DNA from: Rhizobium halophilum
Lineage (GTDB): Bacteria > Pseudomonadota > Alphaproteobacteria > Rhizobiales > Rhizobiaceae
Assembly (NCBI RefSeq): GCF_021648825.1
Contig: NZ_JAKJHS010000004.1
Coordinates: 1 to 64,000 of the forward strand
Length of the DNA stretch: 64,000 bases
Direction: 5' to 3'
Positions 27,554-36,694 of this stretch are shown piece by piece. A program made the position numbers and the translations under genes. The notes under the pieces are model-generated. The model ran no database searches. It was given only the letters and a program-made list of their open reading frames with translations, and was not told the origin of the DNA. The stretch's first letter is position 1; each line of letters begins with the position of its first letter.

Positions 27554-27904
27554 GCGTCCTCCCAGATGTCTTTTCGTCTTTGTAGCGGCTTGTGTCGCCG
27601 GCGCAAACTCTCGACCGCCGGAGTATGGATATTTGTCGCCGCTTGGCATCCTCGACCTTGGTATCCTTCACGGGCGGATAATCGAGGAAGCGCAAGGACA
27701 AGGAGTGTGGCGGATGCAGGCAGTGGTGCTGGAGGAATAGGGCAGGCTTTCGCTGAGGCATAGCGACCTGCCGCTCGAGGTGGCCCTAGGACGTGAAGAT
27801 CGCGGTTCAGTTGGGGCAAGCAGTCGAGCGGGCTCGGCCGGGCGCCAAGGAAAAACGCGTTCGACGTGAAGCTGGAAATCCGCCTCTCTGACAGCGCTTA
27901 GGGA
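27554..27904. other. Non-coding gap upstream of pccB
   Basis: About 350 bases with no supported gene. It should carry the pccB promoter and the end of the parA transcript. No clear operator, repeat or RNA structure was found. Confidence 0.5.
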
Positions 27905-28603
27905 TCAAGCGGCGCGGCGGCTGCGGCGTTGGCCGGCGCGCTTCACCGGCACGCGGCCGACCATTTCCTCGGCAAACAGCCGGGCGTTTTCGCGCGCCTT
28001 GTCGAGATTGCTGACATGGGCCTCGTCCATCGTGTGCAGCGAGCCTCCGCAATCAAAGACGTCACGAAAGGCTGCTCGTTCGACGATCGGGGTATTGAGG
28101 ACGTCGACATTGCGCTGCGCCAAGAGACCCTTAACTGCGAGCAGCGCGCGCGTCGTGACCATCGGGTTGACGCGAGTCAGGACGACCGAGTGTGGCACGC
28201 GGATGTTCGCTCGCCTTTCCAGGTATTGCAGGAGTTCCAGCACGTTGGCGCCGCCCTGGGCATCCATGGCGCAGCCCTGAATGGGGATCAGCACGTGGTC
28301 CGAGAGTCCGATCGCCGTCGCCAGCAGCGACGTGCGCGCGCCCGGAAGATCGACGATGAAGTAATCCGTCGTAAGGCGGGCGTCTGCAATGTTGCGCTCA
28401 ACGGTGGAGGCGTTGACATAGGAGACGACGGTGAGGCGGTCACTTGTCGACGACAGCTTGTGCCAGCGCGTGATCCATTGCTGCGGGTCGGCGTCGAGGA
28501 TCGTGACGCGGTAACCCTGCTCTACCAGTTCGGTTGCAAGCAGCAGCACGGCAGTGGTCTTGCCCGCGCCGCCTTTGGTATTGGCAAAGGTAATAACTGG
28601 CAT
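27905..28603 (-). CDS. Solitary ParA/MinD-type ATPase
   Basis: A 232-residue P-loop ATPase. The deviant Walker A motif KGGAGKTT follows MPVITFANT, and DADPQQW and VDLPGAR supply the A' and Walker B regions, as in the VirC1/ParA subfamily. Members move plasmids, chromosomes, chemoreceptor clusters or other cargo. No ParB, centromere-like repeats or plasmid RepABC genes are adjacent, so it is an orphan whose cargo is unknown. The ATG after TGAGGA is chosen over an upstream in-frame start. The C-terminus is basic (RAGQRRSRRAA). Confidence 0.85.
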   Translation of the reverse strand: MPVITFANTKGGAGKTTAVLLLATELVEQGYRVTILDADPQQWITRWHKLSSTSDRLTVVSYVNASTVERNIADARLTTDYFIVDLPGARTSLLATAIGLSDHVLIPIQGCAMDAQGGANVLELLQYLERRANIRVPHSVVLTRVNPMVTTRALLAVKGLLAQRNVDVLNTPIVERAAFRDVFDCGGSLHTMDEAHVSNLDKARENARLFAEEMVGRVPVKRAGQRRSRRAA

Positions 28604-28749
28604 GCTTGTCCTCAGAAGCGTGTCCCGACGCGTCATGCTCGTCCACGCACCCTCATGATGCCGTCGAGGCGAAGTCTTTCCAGAACATGGTTAACCAATC
28701 ATGAACAGCCAGTTGCGCGGCTTGCAAACGGGGAACGGCGCGCCACCGC

Positions 28750-30033
28750 CTAGCGGTTGAACAGCAGGTCCGGGACGAAGAGCACCACCTGCGGAACAAA
28801 GACCAGAAGAAGTGTCACCAATGCAACCGCGATCAGGAGAGGGAACGATTCTCGAGTGTAATCGCCGATCTTGACCTTCAGGATAGAGCAAACCGCATAC
28901 ATGGCGGCGCCGACGGGTGGGGTAAAATTGCCGACGGTAGCGGCGACCACGAAAACAACGCCAAAATGCACCGGATCGCCGCCGAGGTTGCGGATCAGCG
29001 GCAGGAAGATCGGCGTCAGCATGATGATCAGCACCGTCGCGTCGATGAAGAAGCCGCAGGCGACAATGAACAGGACGATCAGTACGAGCACGCCGTAGAA
29101 GTTGTCGGTGACGGACAGGATCGCGCCGGAGATCAGCTCGGGCACCCGTTCCAGCACGATGCCGTAGCTGAAGATAGCCGACAGCGCGATCAGGAACATG
29201 ACGGCGCCGACATCTGAGAGGCTGCCTTCCAAGGCTTCGCGGAAGGATGCAGCCGTGAGTTTCCGATAGGCGAGCGCACCGATCAAAATGGCATAAATGA
29301 CGGCGAAGGCGCCAATTTCCGATGGGGTGAAGATGCCGAACCGAAGTCCGGCGAGCAGGATGATCGGAAACAGGATCGCCCAGATGCCGCCGCGCAAGGC
29401 GCCGCCGACCTCGCGAACAGAAGGACGCTGCGTCCGTTGCGCCGGATAATTCCGTTTCCTGGAAACAACGGAAACGGTGAAGGCAAGTGCCGCCCAGAGC
29501 AGAAATGCCGGAACGAAGCCTGCCGCAAACAGGCGGCCGATCGAGACCTGGCCGATCGTGCCGTAGATGATGAAACCGAGGCCCGGTGGAATTATGGGCG
29601 TCAGGATGGCGCCAAACGACAGGACGCCTGCAGTAAACCCCCTGGACATGCCGCGGCTGATCATCTCGTTGCCGAGCATGCGGCTCTGCATGGCGGCATC
29701 GGCTATCGCTGAGCCAGAAACGCCACCCATTAGGCCCGAAAGGGCCAGTGACATCTGCGCCAGCCCTCCTTTCATCCGCCCCGCGATGATCGCGGCCAGA
29801 TCAAGCAACCGCTCGGTGATTCCGGAGGCGTTCATCAGGTTGCCGGCCATGATGAAGAGCGGAATCGCCAATAACGCGAAGTTCTGCGTGGTCGAGATCG
29901 TCTGCTGCAGCGGGATCGTGATGGGCAATTCCGGGTGCTGCAGAAAGAAGACGATGCCGGAGATGCCGATGGCAAACGCAACGGGCATTCCGATCAGCAT
30001 CAGGACAAGGAAGGCGATGGTGACGAGAAGCAT
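28750..30033 (-). CDS. TRAP transporter large membrane subunit (DctM)
   Basis: A 427-residue protein with about twelve hydrophobic segments and DctM features: LLAIPLFIMAGNLMNASGITERLL, SGLMGGVSGSAIADAAMQSRML, GAILTPIIPPGLGFIIYG and NFTPPVGAAMYAVCSI. It carries the ion-coupled transport path. It is last of three TRAP genes and begins nine bases after the dctQ stop with GAGGG ahead of its ATG. The presence of Ldh2 and SDR dehydrogenases upstream suggests a hydroxy-acid substrate. Confidence 0.93.
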   Translation of the reverse strand: MLLVTIAFLVLMLIGMPVAFAIGISGIVFFLQHPELPITIPLQQTISTTQNFALLAIPLFIMAGNLMNASGITERLLDLAAIIAGRMKGGLAQMSLALSGLMGGVSGSAIADAAMQSRMLGNEMISRGMSRGFTAGVLSFGAILTPIIPPGLGFIIYGTIGQVSIGRLFAAGFVPAFLLWAALAFTVSVVSRKRNYPAQRTQRPSVREVGGALRGGIWAILFPIILLAGLRFGIFTPSEIGAFAVIYAILIGALAYRKLTAASFREALEGSLSDVGAVMFLIALSAIFSYGIVLERVPELISGAILSVTDNFYGVLVLIVLFIVACGFFIDATVLIIMLTPIFLPLIRNLGGDPVHFGVVFVVAATVGNFTPPVGAAMYAVCSILKVKIGDYTRESFPLLIAVALVTLLLVFVPQVVLFVPDLLFNR

Positions 30034-30042
30034 GGCCTACCC

Positions 30043-30528
30043 TCAAGCGGTGGCGCTGGCAGCGTCGCCGCTGCGGCGAAGATCGATCAGCTTGACGAGT
30101 GTCGTCATCGTCAAGAGCAGGGCACCGAACGGCAGGCTCGCGGTGACCCAGGAGTAGCTGATCCACGGGATGCCCTGGAAGCTGCGCGCCCGGCTTGTCC
30201 AGGCAAGCTGGGTTCCGTAGATCGCGACGAACAGCAGGAAGGCCAGCAGGATTAGATAGTTGACATAGGTGAGCATCCTTTGGCCGGAGGGCGGCAACCG
30301 TTCCTTCAGAAGCTCGATCGACATCAGCGCGTTTCGCCGCCAGGCGATGTCGGCACAGATGAAGCAGGCCCAGGCGAAGAAGCAGGTGGCGAAATCCATG
30401 GTCCAGTTGAGAGGGTGGGCGGCCAGACGCGCCAGGCCACCAAGAAAGATCAACAGGACCATCAGGGTCAGGAAGGTCCCGGCCGCCACCGCTTCGAACT
30501 TGCCGATCATGTCGTAGATCTTTCGCAT
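30043..30528 (-). CDS. TRAP transporter small membrane subunit (DctQ)
   Basis: A 161-residue protein with four hydrophobic segments and the DctQ-type MDFATCFFAWACFICADIAWRRNALMSIELL, containing the conserved region after the second helix. It associates with DctM and docks the periplasmic binding protein. AGGAAG precedes the ATG. It lies between dctP (33 bases before) and dctM in one apparent operon. Confidence 0.9.
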   Translation of the reverse strand: MRKIYDMIGKFEAVAAGTFLTLMVLLIFLGGLARLAAHPLNWTMDFATCFFAWACFICADIAWRRNALMSIELLKERLPPSGQRMLTYVNYLILLAFLLFVAIYGTQLAWTSRARSFQGIPWISYSWVTASLPFGALLLTMTTLVKLIDLRRSGDAASATA

Positions 30529-30561
30529 CGAACTTCCTGCGGCCGGGACTGCTTTTAGGTG

Positions 30562-31551
30562 CTAGTTGCCGAGTTCGGCCTGAACGGCGCTCTTGGCGTC
30601 GGTGATGCCGAGCGTCTCGTACGCCTTTTCGCCAGCGGCCTTGAAGGCCTCGATGTCAACGTCAGTGACGACCTCCATCCCTTTGGACTGCAGGTCCGCC
30701 TTGATCGTCTCTGCCATGTCCTGGATTCTCTGAGACGTCTCGCGGCCGGCTGCGCTGCATTCCTCGACCAGTGCGGTCTGATACTCCGCCGGCAGGCCAT
30801 TGAACCATTGCGAGCTCACCACCTGAAAGTTGATCAGCATGATGTGCTTGGTTTCGTTGGCGTATTTCAAGACTTCATAGAAGCGTCCGCCGGGGATGTT
30901 TGCGTAGACGAGTTCGACACCGTCGATCGCCTGCTGCTGCAGCGCCGGATACATGTCGCCGAAAGCCATGGCCGTCGGTGCCGCTCCAATGGCGCGGATC
31001 GATTCCTGCCAGATCGGCGCCGGCGGCGTGCGGATGCGCAGCCCCGCCAGATCATCCGGGGTCCTGATCGGCTTGTTGGTGAAGAAGTGGCGGAAGCCCT
31101 GGACCCAGTCGAAGCAGACGACCTTGAGCCCATGTTGTGTCGCCAGCTCCTCTTCCCACTTTTCGACCGTCGGTGACTCGGAGAGCTTCCAGACGTCGTC
31201 AAGCGAGCTGACGAAGTAAGGCCCGTTCATGACGGCGATGCTTGGCACATAGTTGCCGAGGCGGGCGGAATCCGTGTTCTGGCCGACATTGGCGCCTTGG
31301 CGGATCTGCTCGATGATGTCTTCTTCGACCCCGAGTTGCGCGCTGTGATAGATCTCCATCTTCAGCCCGCCGTTGGTGCGCTCCTCGACGCGCTTCGCCC
31401 AATTCATGAAGCCTTCGTGGAAGGGTTCGCTGGGGCCGAGGACGTGATTGAAGCGAAGGGTATAGGTGTCTTGAGCGCCTGCCTGGCCTGCCGTCACGGC
31501 AAGACCCACAGCGGCCAGAAGTGGAAGCATTTTCCTTTTCAGATTGCGCAT
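30562..31551 (-). CDS. TRAP transporter substrate-binding protein (DctP)
   Basis: A 329-residue exported protein with a signal peptide (MRNLKRKMLPLLAAVGLAVTAGQAGAQ). Mature features include LRFNHVLGPSEPFHEGFMNWA and LAGLRIRTPPAPIWQESIRAIGA, where the arginine in LRIRTP is the usual carboxylate contact, followed by DGVELVYANIPGGRFYEVLKY. A carboxylic acid ligand is likely; the exact substrate cannot be read. The ATG is chosen behind AGGAGGAGGA; an upstream in-frame ATG is less well placed. Confidence 0.92.
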   Translation of the reverse strand: MRNLKRKMLPLLAAVGLAVTAGQAGAQDTYTLRFNHVLGPSEPFHEGFMNWAKRVEERTNGGLKMEIYHSAQLGVEEDIIEQIRQGANVGQNTDSARLGNYVPSIAVMNGPYFVSSLDDVWKLSESPTVEKWEEELATQHGLKVVCFDWVQGFRHFFTNKPIRTPDDLAGLRIRTPPAPIWQESIRAIGAAPTAMAFGDMYPALQQQAIDGVELVYANIPGGRFYEVLKYANETKHIMLINFQVVSSQWFNGLPAEYQTALVEECSAAGRETSQRIQDMAETIKADLQSKGMEVVTDVDIEAFKAAGEKAYETLGITDAKSAVQAELGN

Positions 31552-31631
31552 GTATTCCTCCTCCTTGGTGTTTCGACACATCCTCCCCTTGCCGGGGATC
31601 TCGTAGCCGGCCCTATCCGACCGGCGCGATG

Positions 31632-32720
31632 TTACTGACCGAAAGGCGGGGTCAGCCGGTGATGCTCCGCAAGCTCTGCAAACGCGTCACGCGTTGCCGG
31701 GTCCAGTGGCACTCCCGTCTGCTCGCGCTCACATGCAACCCGCCATTCCCGGTCTCCGGGAGCCATCACGGTCATACCCTCGCGCGCCGGCGATGTACGC
31801 AGGACCTCTACGTAGCGCTGCATTCCCGCCTGAAAGGTCTCTTCGCTCACGAAGGCGCCGGGTTTCAGCGCCAGCACGAAGGCGCCGAGGCCGCGTGGTG
31901 TCGAGACATCAGGCCCGTTCATTGGCAGGATGTCAAAGCTTAGCTTCATCCCGGAGAAGACCGCGCTCAAGATCTCCGCAAAGCCTGCAAGGCCTGCGCC
32001 CTTGAATCCGAACTCGCCGCCGACCGGCGCCAGCATCTCGACCAGCGAGGGGTCGAGTGTATTGCTGCCGTCCGCTTCAGACGCGACGCCTTCCGGAAGT
32101 TGCATGCCAAGGCTTCGGTACAGCTGCACGCGGTTGTAGGGTACGGCGCTGGTCGCCATGTCCAGAAGCCATGGATTGTCACCCGCCACCGGTACGGCAA
32201 AGGCTATGGGGTTGGTGCCGTGGAAACGCATCGCGCCGTCGTGAAGCCGCACGAAGCTGTCGGAGTTGCACACCGCAAGCCCAACGAAGCCCCGGCGGGC
32301 GGCTTCCATCACATAGGCTCCGGCCGGGCCAAAGTGCGAGCTGTTACGGATGGAGACCGCGCCGATGCCGAATGTCCCTGCAAGCTCCACCGCATGCTCC
32401 ATGGCGCGGTAAGCGCCGAGTGCGCCATGGCCGTGGTCCGTGTCCAGCGATGCCACGGCGCCGAAGGACTGTACGATGCGCACATTCGGCGTCCGGTTGA
32501 GGCGCCCTCCGTTCATCACCTTGACATAGTGGGCGAGGAGTCGGACGCCGTGGCTGTCGACACCGAGACGCGAACCGTGGATCATCGCGCGCGTTGCCGC
32601 GTCGGCCGTCGCCTCATCCGCGCCAACTGCAGCAAACACCTCACGGCAGAACCGATCGACTGCCTCGATGGGGACGTGAACCACAGCCTCGCCTGCCGAT
32701 GGCTTCGTGGATGAGTTCAT
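31632..32720 (-). CDS. Ldh2/malate-ureidoglycolate dehydrogenase family oxidoreductase
   Basis: A 362-residue NAD(P)-dependent dehydrogenase of the YiaK/Ldh2 family, which oxidises 2-hydroxy acids or reduces 2-oxo acids and imino acids. Family features: SRLGVDSHGVRLLAHYVKVM, GIGAVSIRNSSHFGPAGAYVMEAARRG (catalytic His in SSHFG) and HGTNPIAFAVPV. It overlaps the SDR gene by four bases and lies 80 bases upstream of dctP, so all five genes probably form one operon for uptake and oxidation of a hydroxy acid. Confidence 0.9.
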   Translation of the reverse strand: MNSSTKPSAGEAVVHVPIEAVDRFCREVFAAVGADEATADAATRAMIHGSRLGVDSHGVRLLAHYVKVMNGGRLNRTPNVRIVQSFGAVASLDTDHGHGALGAYRAMEHAVELAGTFGIGAVSIRNSSHFGPAGAYVMEAARRGFVGLAVCNSDSFVRLHDGAMRFHGTNPIAFAVPVAGDNPWLLDMATSAVPYNRVQLYRSLGMQLPEGVASEADGSNTLDPSLVEMLAPVGGEFGFKGAGLAGFAEILSAVFSGMKLSFDILPMNGPDVSTPRGLGAFVLALKPGAFVSEETFQAGMQRYVEVLRTSPAREGMTVMAPGDREWRVACEREQTGVPLDPATRDAFAELAEHHRLTPPFGQ

Positions 32721-33460
32721 AGAGTTTGGCCTCCGTCGATAATCAAGATCTGCCCAGTCATGAATGCGGTTTCGTCGCTGGCGAGAAAGACTGCTGCGGC
32801 CGCCATTTCCTCGACGGTTCCAAGCCGGCCCATCGGCTGCCGCGACACGAAAGTTTGCGCCATCTCTTGAGGGTCGGGGCTGGCGTCGATGCGGTTCTGC
32901 AAGGAGGGGGAAAGGGTGGTGCCGGGGCAGAGGGCATTAACGCGGACCCCGGTGCTGATGAGGTCTCTGGCAGCGGCCTTCGTGAGCCCGATCATCGCCG
33001 CCTTGCTGGCGCCGTAGCCAAGCCGGTTCGCGACGCCGGTGATGCTGGAGGCAACGGACGCGACGTTGACGACGGCGCCGCGGCCCCGTTCGACCATCTG
33101 CGGCAGAGCCGCCTTCATCGTCCGGAACGCGGAGGTCGCATTCTGCTCCATGCTCCGCTGCCAATCGGTCTCGCTGCAGGTGAGGATGGAGCCGTTCTGA
33201 ACCCATCCAGCGCAGTTGACGAGGATGTCGAGCGGGCCCGCCTCGTGGATGCGTCTGTGGATCATCTCGGCATCAGTGACGTCTAGCTCAGCGATTTCGA
33301 TCGGTGCGAAAAGACGCGGCAAGTCCTCCATCTTGGAACGCGTGCGGCTCGTCGCCACGACACTTGCACCTTCCTGAGCGAAGGCAAGCACGATCGCGCG
33401 GCCAATGCCCTGGCCGGCGCCTGTTACGAAAGCGCGCTTTCCCTCAAGCCGTCCTGCCAT
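32717..33460 (-). CDS. Short-chain dehydrogenase/reductase (SDR)
   Basis: A 247-residue classical SDR: cofactor motif TGAGQGIGRAIVLAFA near residue 12, NCAGW at about 82 (NAG-type), catalytic Ser in NVASVASSITG, and YGASK at about 147. Ser and Tyr-x3-Lys are present, so it should be active. The ATG follows GGAGGAGGACG. It is the first gene of the catabolic operon and is divergent from the GntR regulator. The substrate is not evident; 2-keto-3-deoxy or hydroxy acids are candidates by context only. Confidence 0.9.
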   Translation of the reverse strand: MAGRLEGKRAFVTGAGQGIGRAIVLAFAQEGASVVATSRTRSKMEDLPRLFAPIEIAELDVTDAEMIHRRIHEAGPLDILVNCAGWVQNGSILTCSETDWQRSMEQNATSAFRTMKAALPQMVERGRGAVVNVASVASSITGVANRLGYGASKAAMIGLTKAAARDLISTGVRVNALCPGTTLSPSLQNRIDASPDPQEMAQTFVSRQPMGRLGTVEEMAAAAVFLASDETAFMTGQILIIDGGQTL

Positions 33461-33496
33461 TCGTCCTCCTCCGCGGCCAAGGCTACAACGTCCTGT

Positions 33497-33504
33497 GTGT
33501 ACAC
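33497..33504. promoter_or_regulatory. Possible GntR operator palindrome
   Basis: GTGTACAC is a perfect eight-base palindrome in the gap between the divergent SDR and GntR genes, 37 bases before the SDR start. FadR-subfamily regulators bind short palindromes with TNGT/ACNA halves, to which this is only roughly similar. Single copy and short, so support is weak. Confidence 0.3.
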
Positions 33505-33684
33505 TAGCCATAACCGCGGGTTTGGCAAGTGCATTTACGGCTTTCCAGTGATGAATAAGCTGTCGGCAAGTTTCGGACCGCGTTTGATGGGGGTCTATGA
33601 AGCTGGTAACGTCGCGAGTCCATGGCGGGCGGAGCATCAATGGCTTTGCGGCGTGGGGTAAGAGGTCATATCGAGGGGAGCGGG

Positions 33685-34701
33685 ATGACACCGGCTGAAC
33701 GGGCTGAGGAAGAGACGGCAAAGAGCTTGGGAGGCACCGTGCCGCGGCTCTACCAGCAGGTTTTCGACATCGTCTCGGCCCAGATCGGGAAGGGCACGCT
33801 GCGCGAAGGCGCCCGTCTCAGCGAGACCGGCCTCGCCGCGCAATTTGGCATCAGCCGCGCTCCGGCTCGGCAGGCGCTGGCGGAACTGGAGCGGCGGGGT
33901 CTACTGGGGAAGGCGAGTGGCCGCGGCTATCAGGTCAAGCGGCAGAAGGATACTCCTACGGCTGGTGAAGCTCCGGCAGGTCTGCCAGAACGGGAGTTGC
34001 GGTTGACGCAGGCGTCCACCTGGTCCCGCATCTACGGGGAGGTCGAAAGCGAAATCGCGGCGCGCACCTCATTTGCCGGCTGGCGCGTCAACGAAACCGA
34101 GCTTGCCCGCTATTATCACGTCAGCCGGACCGTCGCGCGAGATGTCGTCGCGCGACTGCAGCAGCGTGGAGTGGTCAGCAAGGATGAACGAGCACGCTGG
34201 ATCGCACCTGCCATGACGCCGGACCACGTGACGGAGCTCTATGAATTGCGCTGGCTGCTTGAGCCGGTTGCGCTGGAAAAGGCCGCCCCGCATTTACCGC
34301 GCGACTTGCTGGCTGCGATGCGCCAACGGCTGGAGGATGCAGCGCGCGACGCGGCCAGTCTCACGGGCCCGGATCTCGATCATCTTGAGGAGGATCTGCA
34401 TGTGACGCTCCTCGGCTACAGCGGCAACGGCCCGCTGATGCAGGCAATCAGCCTGCCCCAGGCGCTGCTCATCGCCCACCGCTTCCTTTACCGGTGGATG
34501 CCTCGACTCTATGGGGCCGAACCCTTCTTGCCGGAGCACCTCGACATCATCAACAAACTGGAGTCGGGAAGCACGGCGGAGGCTGCCGATGCCCTTCGCC
34601 GCCACCTTCAGATTTCACGAGAACGGGCCATCGACCGCATACAGCGGGTAACGCGTGAGGTGCGCCCGGATGACCTGCCATATCTCGAGAAATTGGACTG
34701 A
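33685..34701 (+). CDS. GntR-family regulator with two winged-helix domains and an FCD-like domain
   Basis: A 338-residue protein. A first GntR winged helix (about 20-85) has RLYQQVFDIVSAQIGKGTLREGARLSETGLAAQFGISRAPARQAL. A second one (about 110-180) has SRIYGEVESEIAARTSFAGWRVNETELARYYHVSRTVARDVVARLQQRGV. The C-terminal FCD domain follows, with LYELRWLLEPVALEKAAPHLP. Ordinary GntR proteins have one DNA-binding domain and about 230 residues. The divergent position suggests it controls the SDR-Ldh2-TRAP operon. The ATG following GAGGGGAG is preferred over an ATG 21 codons upstream. Confidence 0.88.
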   Translation: MTPAERAEEETAKSLGGTVPRLYQQVFDIVSAQIGKGTLREGARLSETGLAAQFGISRAPARQALAELERRGLLGKASGRGYQVKRQKDTPTAGEAPAGLPERELRLTQASTWSRIYGEVESEIAARTSFAGWRVNETELARYYHVSRTVARDVVARLQQRGVVSKDERARWIAPAMTPDHVTELYELRWLLEPVALEKAAPHLPRDLLAAMRQRLEDAARDAASLTGPDLDHLEEDLHVTLLGYSGNGPLMQAISLPQALLIAHRFLYRWMPRLYGAEPFLPEHLDIINKLESGSTAEAADALRRHLQISRERAIDRIQRVTREVRPDDLPYLEKLD

Positions 34702-34720
34702 TGCTTCGCCGTTGGGGGCG

Positions 34721-34760
34721 TCGAGAGTGGCCGGGGCTGCAAGCCCTTGGCCGCTCTCGA
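34721..34760. terminator. Hairpin between convergent gntR and DUF475 genes
   Basis: TCGAGAG, GGCC and GGGCT on the left pair with AGCCC, GGCC and CTCTCGA on the right around a three-base loop, with small mismatches. It lies midway between two convergent stops. No T-run follows on either strand, so it may act as a barrier or 3' stabiliser rather than a classical terminator. Confidence 0.45.
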
Positions 34761-34769
34761 TCAGGAGCC

Positions 34770-35855
34770 TCAGATTTCGCCGCGGGACATGTCGATCTCG
34801 CGCGCTCGCTCCTCGCGATTGTAGCGAATGGACGACCAGAGCGCGAGGCCGATCAGGCTGGCACCGCCAAGACCCGTGATGACTTCCGGGATGTGGTAGA
34901 GCGTTTGTACGTACATAATCACAGATAGGATCAGGATCGCGTAGAAAGCTCCATGCTCAAGGTAGCGGTATTGGGTCAGGGTTTCCTTCTCCACCAGCAT
35001 GATCGTCATGGAACGCACATACATGGCGCCGATGCCAAGCCCGATGGCAATGATGAAGAGGTTCTGCGTCAGAGCGAAAGCTCCGATCACGCCATCGAAG
35101 GAGAAGCTGGCGTCCAGCACTTCGAGGTAGATGAAGGCACCAAGACCACCACGCGCAGCTTCGGTCATCGTCTTCTGCGAGGCATCCAACAAGCCGCCGA
35201 CCAGCTCAACCGCGAGAAAGGTTAGGAGGCCGTAGATCGCCGACATCACGAAGGTGTCGCCATCTTCGCCCTCAAGCAAGCTGGAGAAAATCAGCACGAG
35301 AAGCAGAACGAAGGCGATCTCGATCCCCTTGATGGTGGCGTATCGTGACATGTATTTCTCGAACGCGGAGAACCAGTGGATGTCCTTCTCGTGGTTGAAG
35401 AAGTAGGTCAGCCCGACCATCATCAGGAAGGTGCCCCCGAACGCAGCGATGGGCAGATGCGCCTCATGCATGATCCGCGCGTATTCCTCGGGACGGCTGG
35501 CGGCCAAGATAATTGCTTCGATCGGTCCGATTCGCGCCGCGATGACGACGATCAGCAGTGGGAAAATGATGCGCATGCCGAAGACGGCGATCAGGATGCC
35601 CCAGGTCAGGAAGCGCTTCTGCCAGACCGGGGTCATGTCCTTCAACTTGTTCGCGTTGACGATTGCGTTGTCGAACGAAAGCGAAATTTCCAGCACGGCC
35701 AGGACGGCGCAGATGAAGAATACCGTCAGCATACCGCCGACCGTGCCGTGTGTTTGCCATCCGAGGACAAGCCCAAGCGCAAGTCCGACGAAGGTGACGA
35801 TGAGCGACCACTTGAAGTAGCCGAGGAGAGAGTGGTGCGTTTGTGGCTGGCTCAT
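34770..35855 (-). CDS. DUF475 (TerC-like) integral membrane protein
   Basis: A 361-residue protein with about nine hydrophobic segments. It has the TerC-like repeated acidic motifs VLEISLSFDNAIVNANKL and FIYLEVLDASFSFDGVIGAFALTQNLFIIAIG, in which paired Glu/Asp-Asn residues within membrane helices resemble a metal-ion site. DUF475 proteins are related to TerC manganese exporters and to tellurite-resistance clusters, but no ter genes are nearby. Function as a metal-ion transporter is inferred. The ATG beginning MSQPQT follows GGGGCAAGGG. Confidence 0.87.
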   Translation of the reverse strand: MSQPQTHHSLLGYFKWSLIVTFVGLALGLVLGWQTHGTVGGMLTVFFICAVLAVLEISLSFDNAIVNANKLKDMTPVWQKRFLTWGILIAVFGMRIIFPLLIVVIAARIGPIEAIILAASRPEEYARIMHEAHLPIAAFGGTFLMMVGLTYFFNHEKDIHWFSAFEKYMSRYATIKGIEIAFVLLLVLIFSSLLEGEDGDTFVMSAIYGLLTFLAVELVGGLLDASQKTMTEAARGGLGAFIYLEVLDASFSFDGVIGAFALTQNLFIIAIGLGIGAMYVRSMTIMLVEKETLTQYRYLEHGAFYAILILSVIMYVQTLYHIPEVITGLGGASLIGLALWSSIRYNREERAREIDMSRGEI

Positions 35856-36274
35856 ACCCTTGCCCCCGCAAGCACGGGTGGGCACAAGGTCAGAAGGGCG
35901 GCAGTGCTGTGGTCAGCACCGCTGCAGACAGGAAATTGAATCGTCATGTGTTTAAGTCCGCCGGCTCGATTGCAGGCGGTACCGACATCGCGAGAGCGCC
36001 GAAAAACTCTCGCCAGAGGGGCCCGGCACCATATTCCGATCCGCATAGCATGATCCACGCGGAGATGATCTTCTAGTTGTTCATTTCTCTCCAGGCGTCA
36101 AGGTGGAGAAGCAGCAGAGACCGCTTGGTCGGCCATGCCTCGAGAGAGAATGGCGGCTTCATGACACACTGTCCTTGACGTTTGCGCCGCTGCGGGGCAT
36201 TTGACGCCTACTTGATGAGCATTGTGCCGCCTGCGGGTGATGCACCACCACAACCGCTCCAGAAGAGAACAACA
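35856..36274. other. Non-coding gap between DUF475 and rbfA
   Basis: About 420 bases between divergent genes, expected to hold both promoters. No supported gene; a TTGACG near 36176 could be a -35 element for rbfA but no matching -10 box is obvious. infB, which often precedes rbfA, is absent. Confidence 0.45.
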
Positions 36275-36685
36275 ATGACCAAAGCCACCTCCTCGGCGCC
36301 GTCCCAGCGCATGCTTCGTGTTGGCGAACAGGTGCGCGCTGCCATCACTCAGGTGCTCCAGCGCGGCGAAGTGCGTGACGACCTTCTTGAGAAGACGGTC
36401 GTATCCGTCTCAGAAGTTCGGATGTCGCCGGACCTCAAGATCGCAACTGCCTACGTCACGCCGTTGGGCGTTCAGGACCACAAGGCCGTGATCGATGCGC
36501 TCAACCGCAACGCAAAGTTTATCCGGGGACGGATTGGCGGCCAGTTGCGCCAAATGAAGTACATGCCGGAGGTGCGTTTCCGCGACGACACCAGCTTCGA
36601 CAATTATCAAAAGATCGACCAGTTGCTGCGTTCGCCCGAGGTCAGCCGTGACCTCGGTACCTCGGCATCCGAAGACGAAGAATAA
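36275..36685 (+). CDS. rbfA: 30S ribosome-binding factor A
   Basis: A 136-residue protein with the RbfA KH-like fold: [70 protein letters not shown]. It helps 16S rRNA 5' maturation and cold adaptation by acting on immature 30S subunits. The ATG beginning MTKATSS is chosen because it yields family length; upstream in-frame codons are not conserved in type. Nine bases separate it from truB. Confidence 0.95.
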   Translation: MTKATSSAPSQRMLRVGEQVRAAITQVLQRGEVRDDLLEKTVVSVSEVRMSPDLKIATAYVTPLGVQDHKAVIDALNRNAKFIRGRIGGQLRQMKYMPEVRFRDDTSFDNYQKIDQLLRSPEVSRDLGTSASEDEE

Positions 36686-36694
36686 GAAGGCAGA

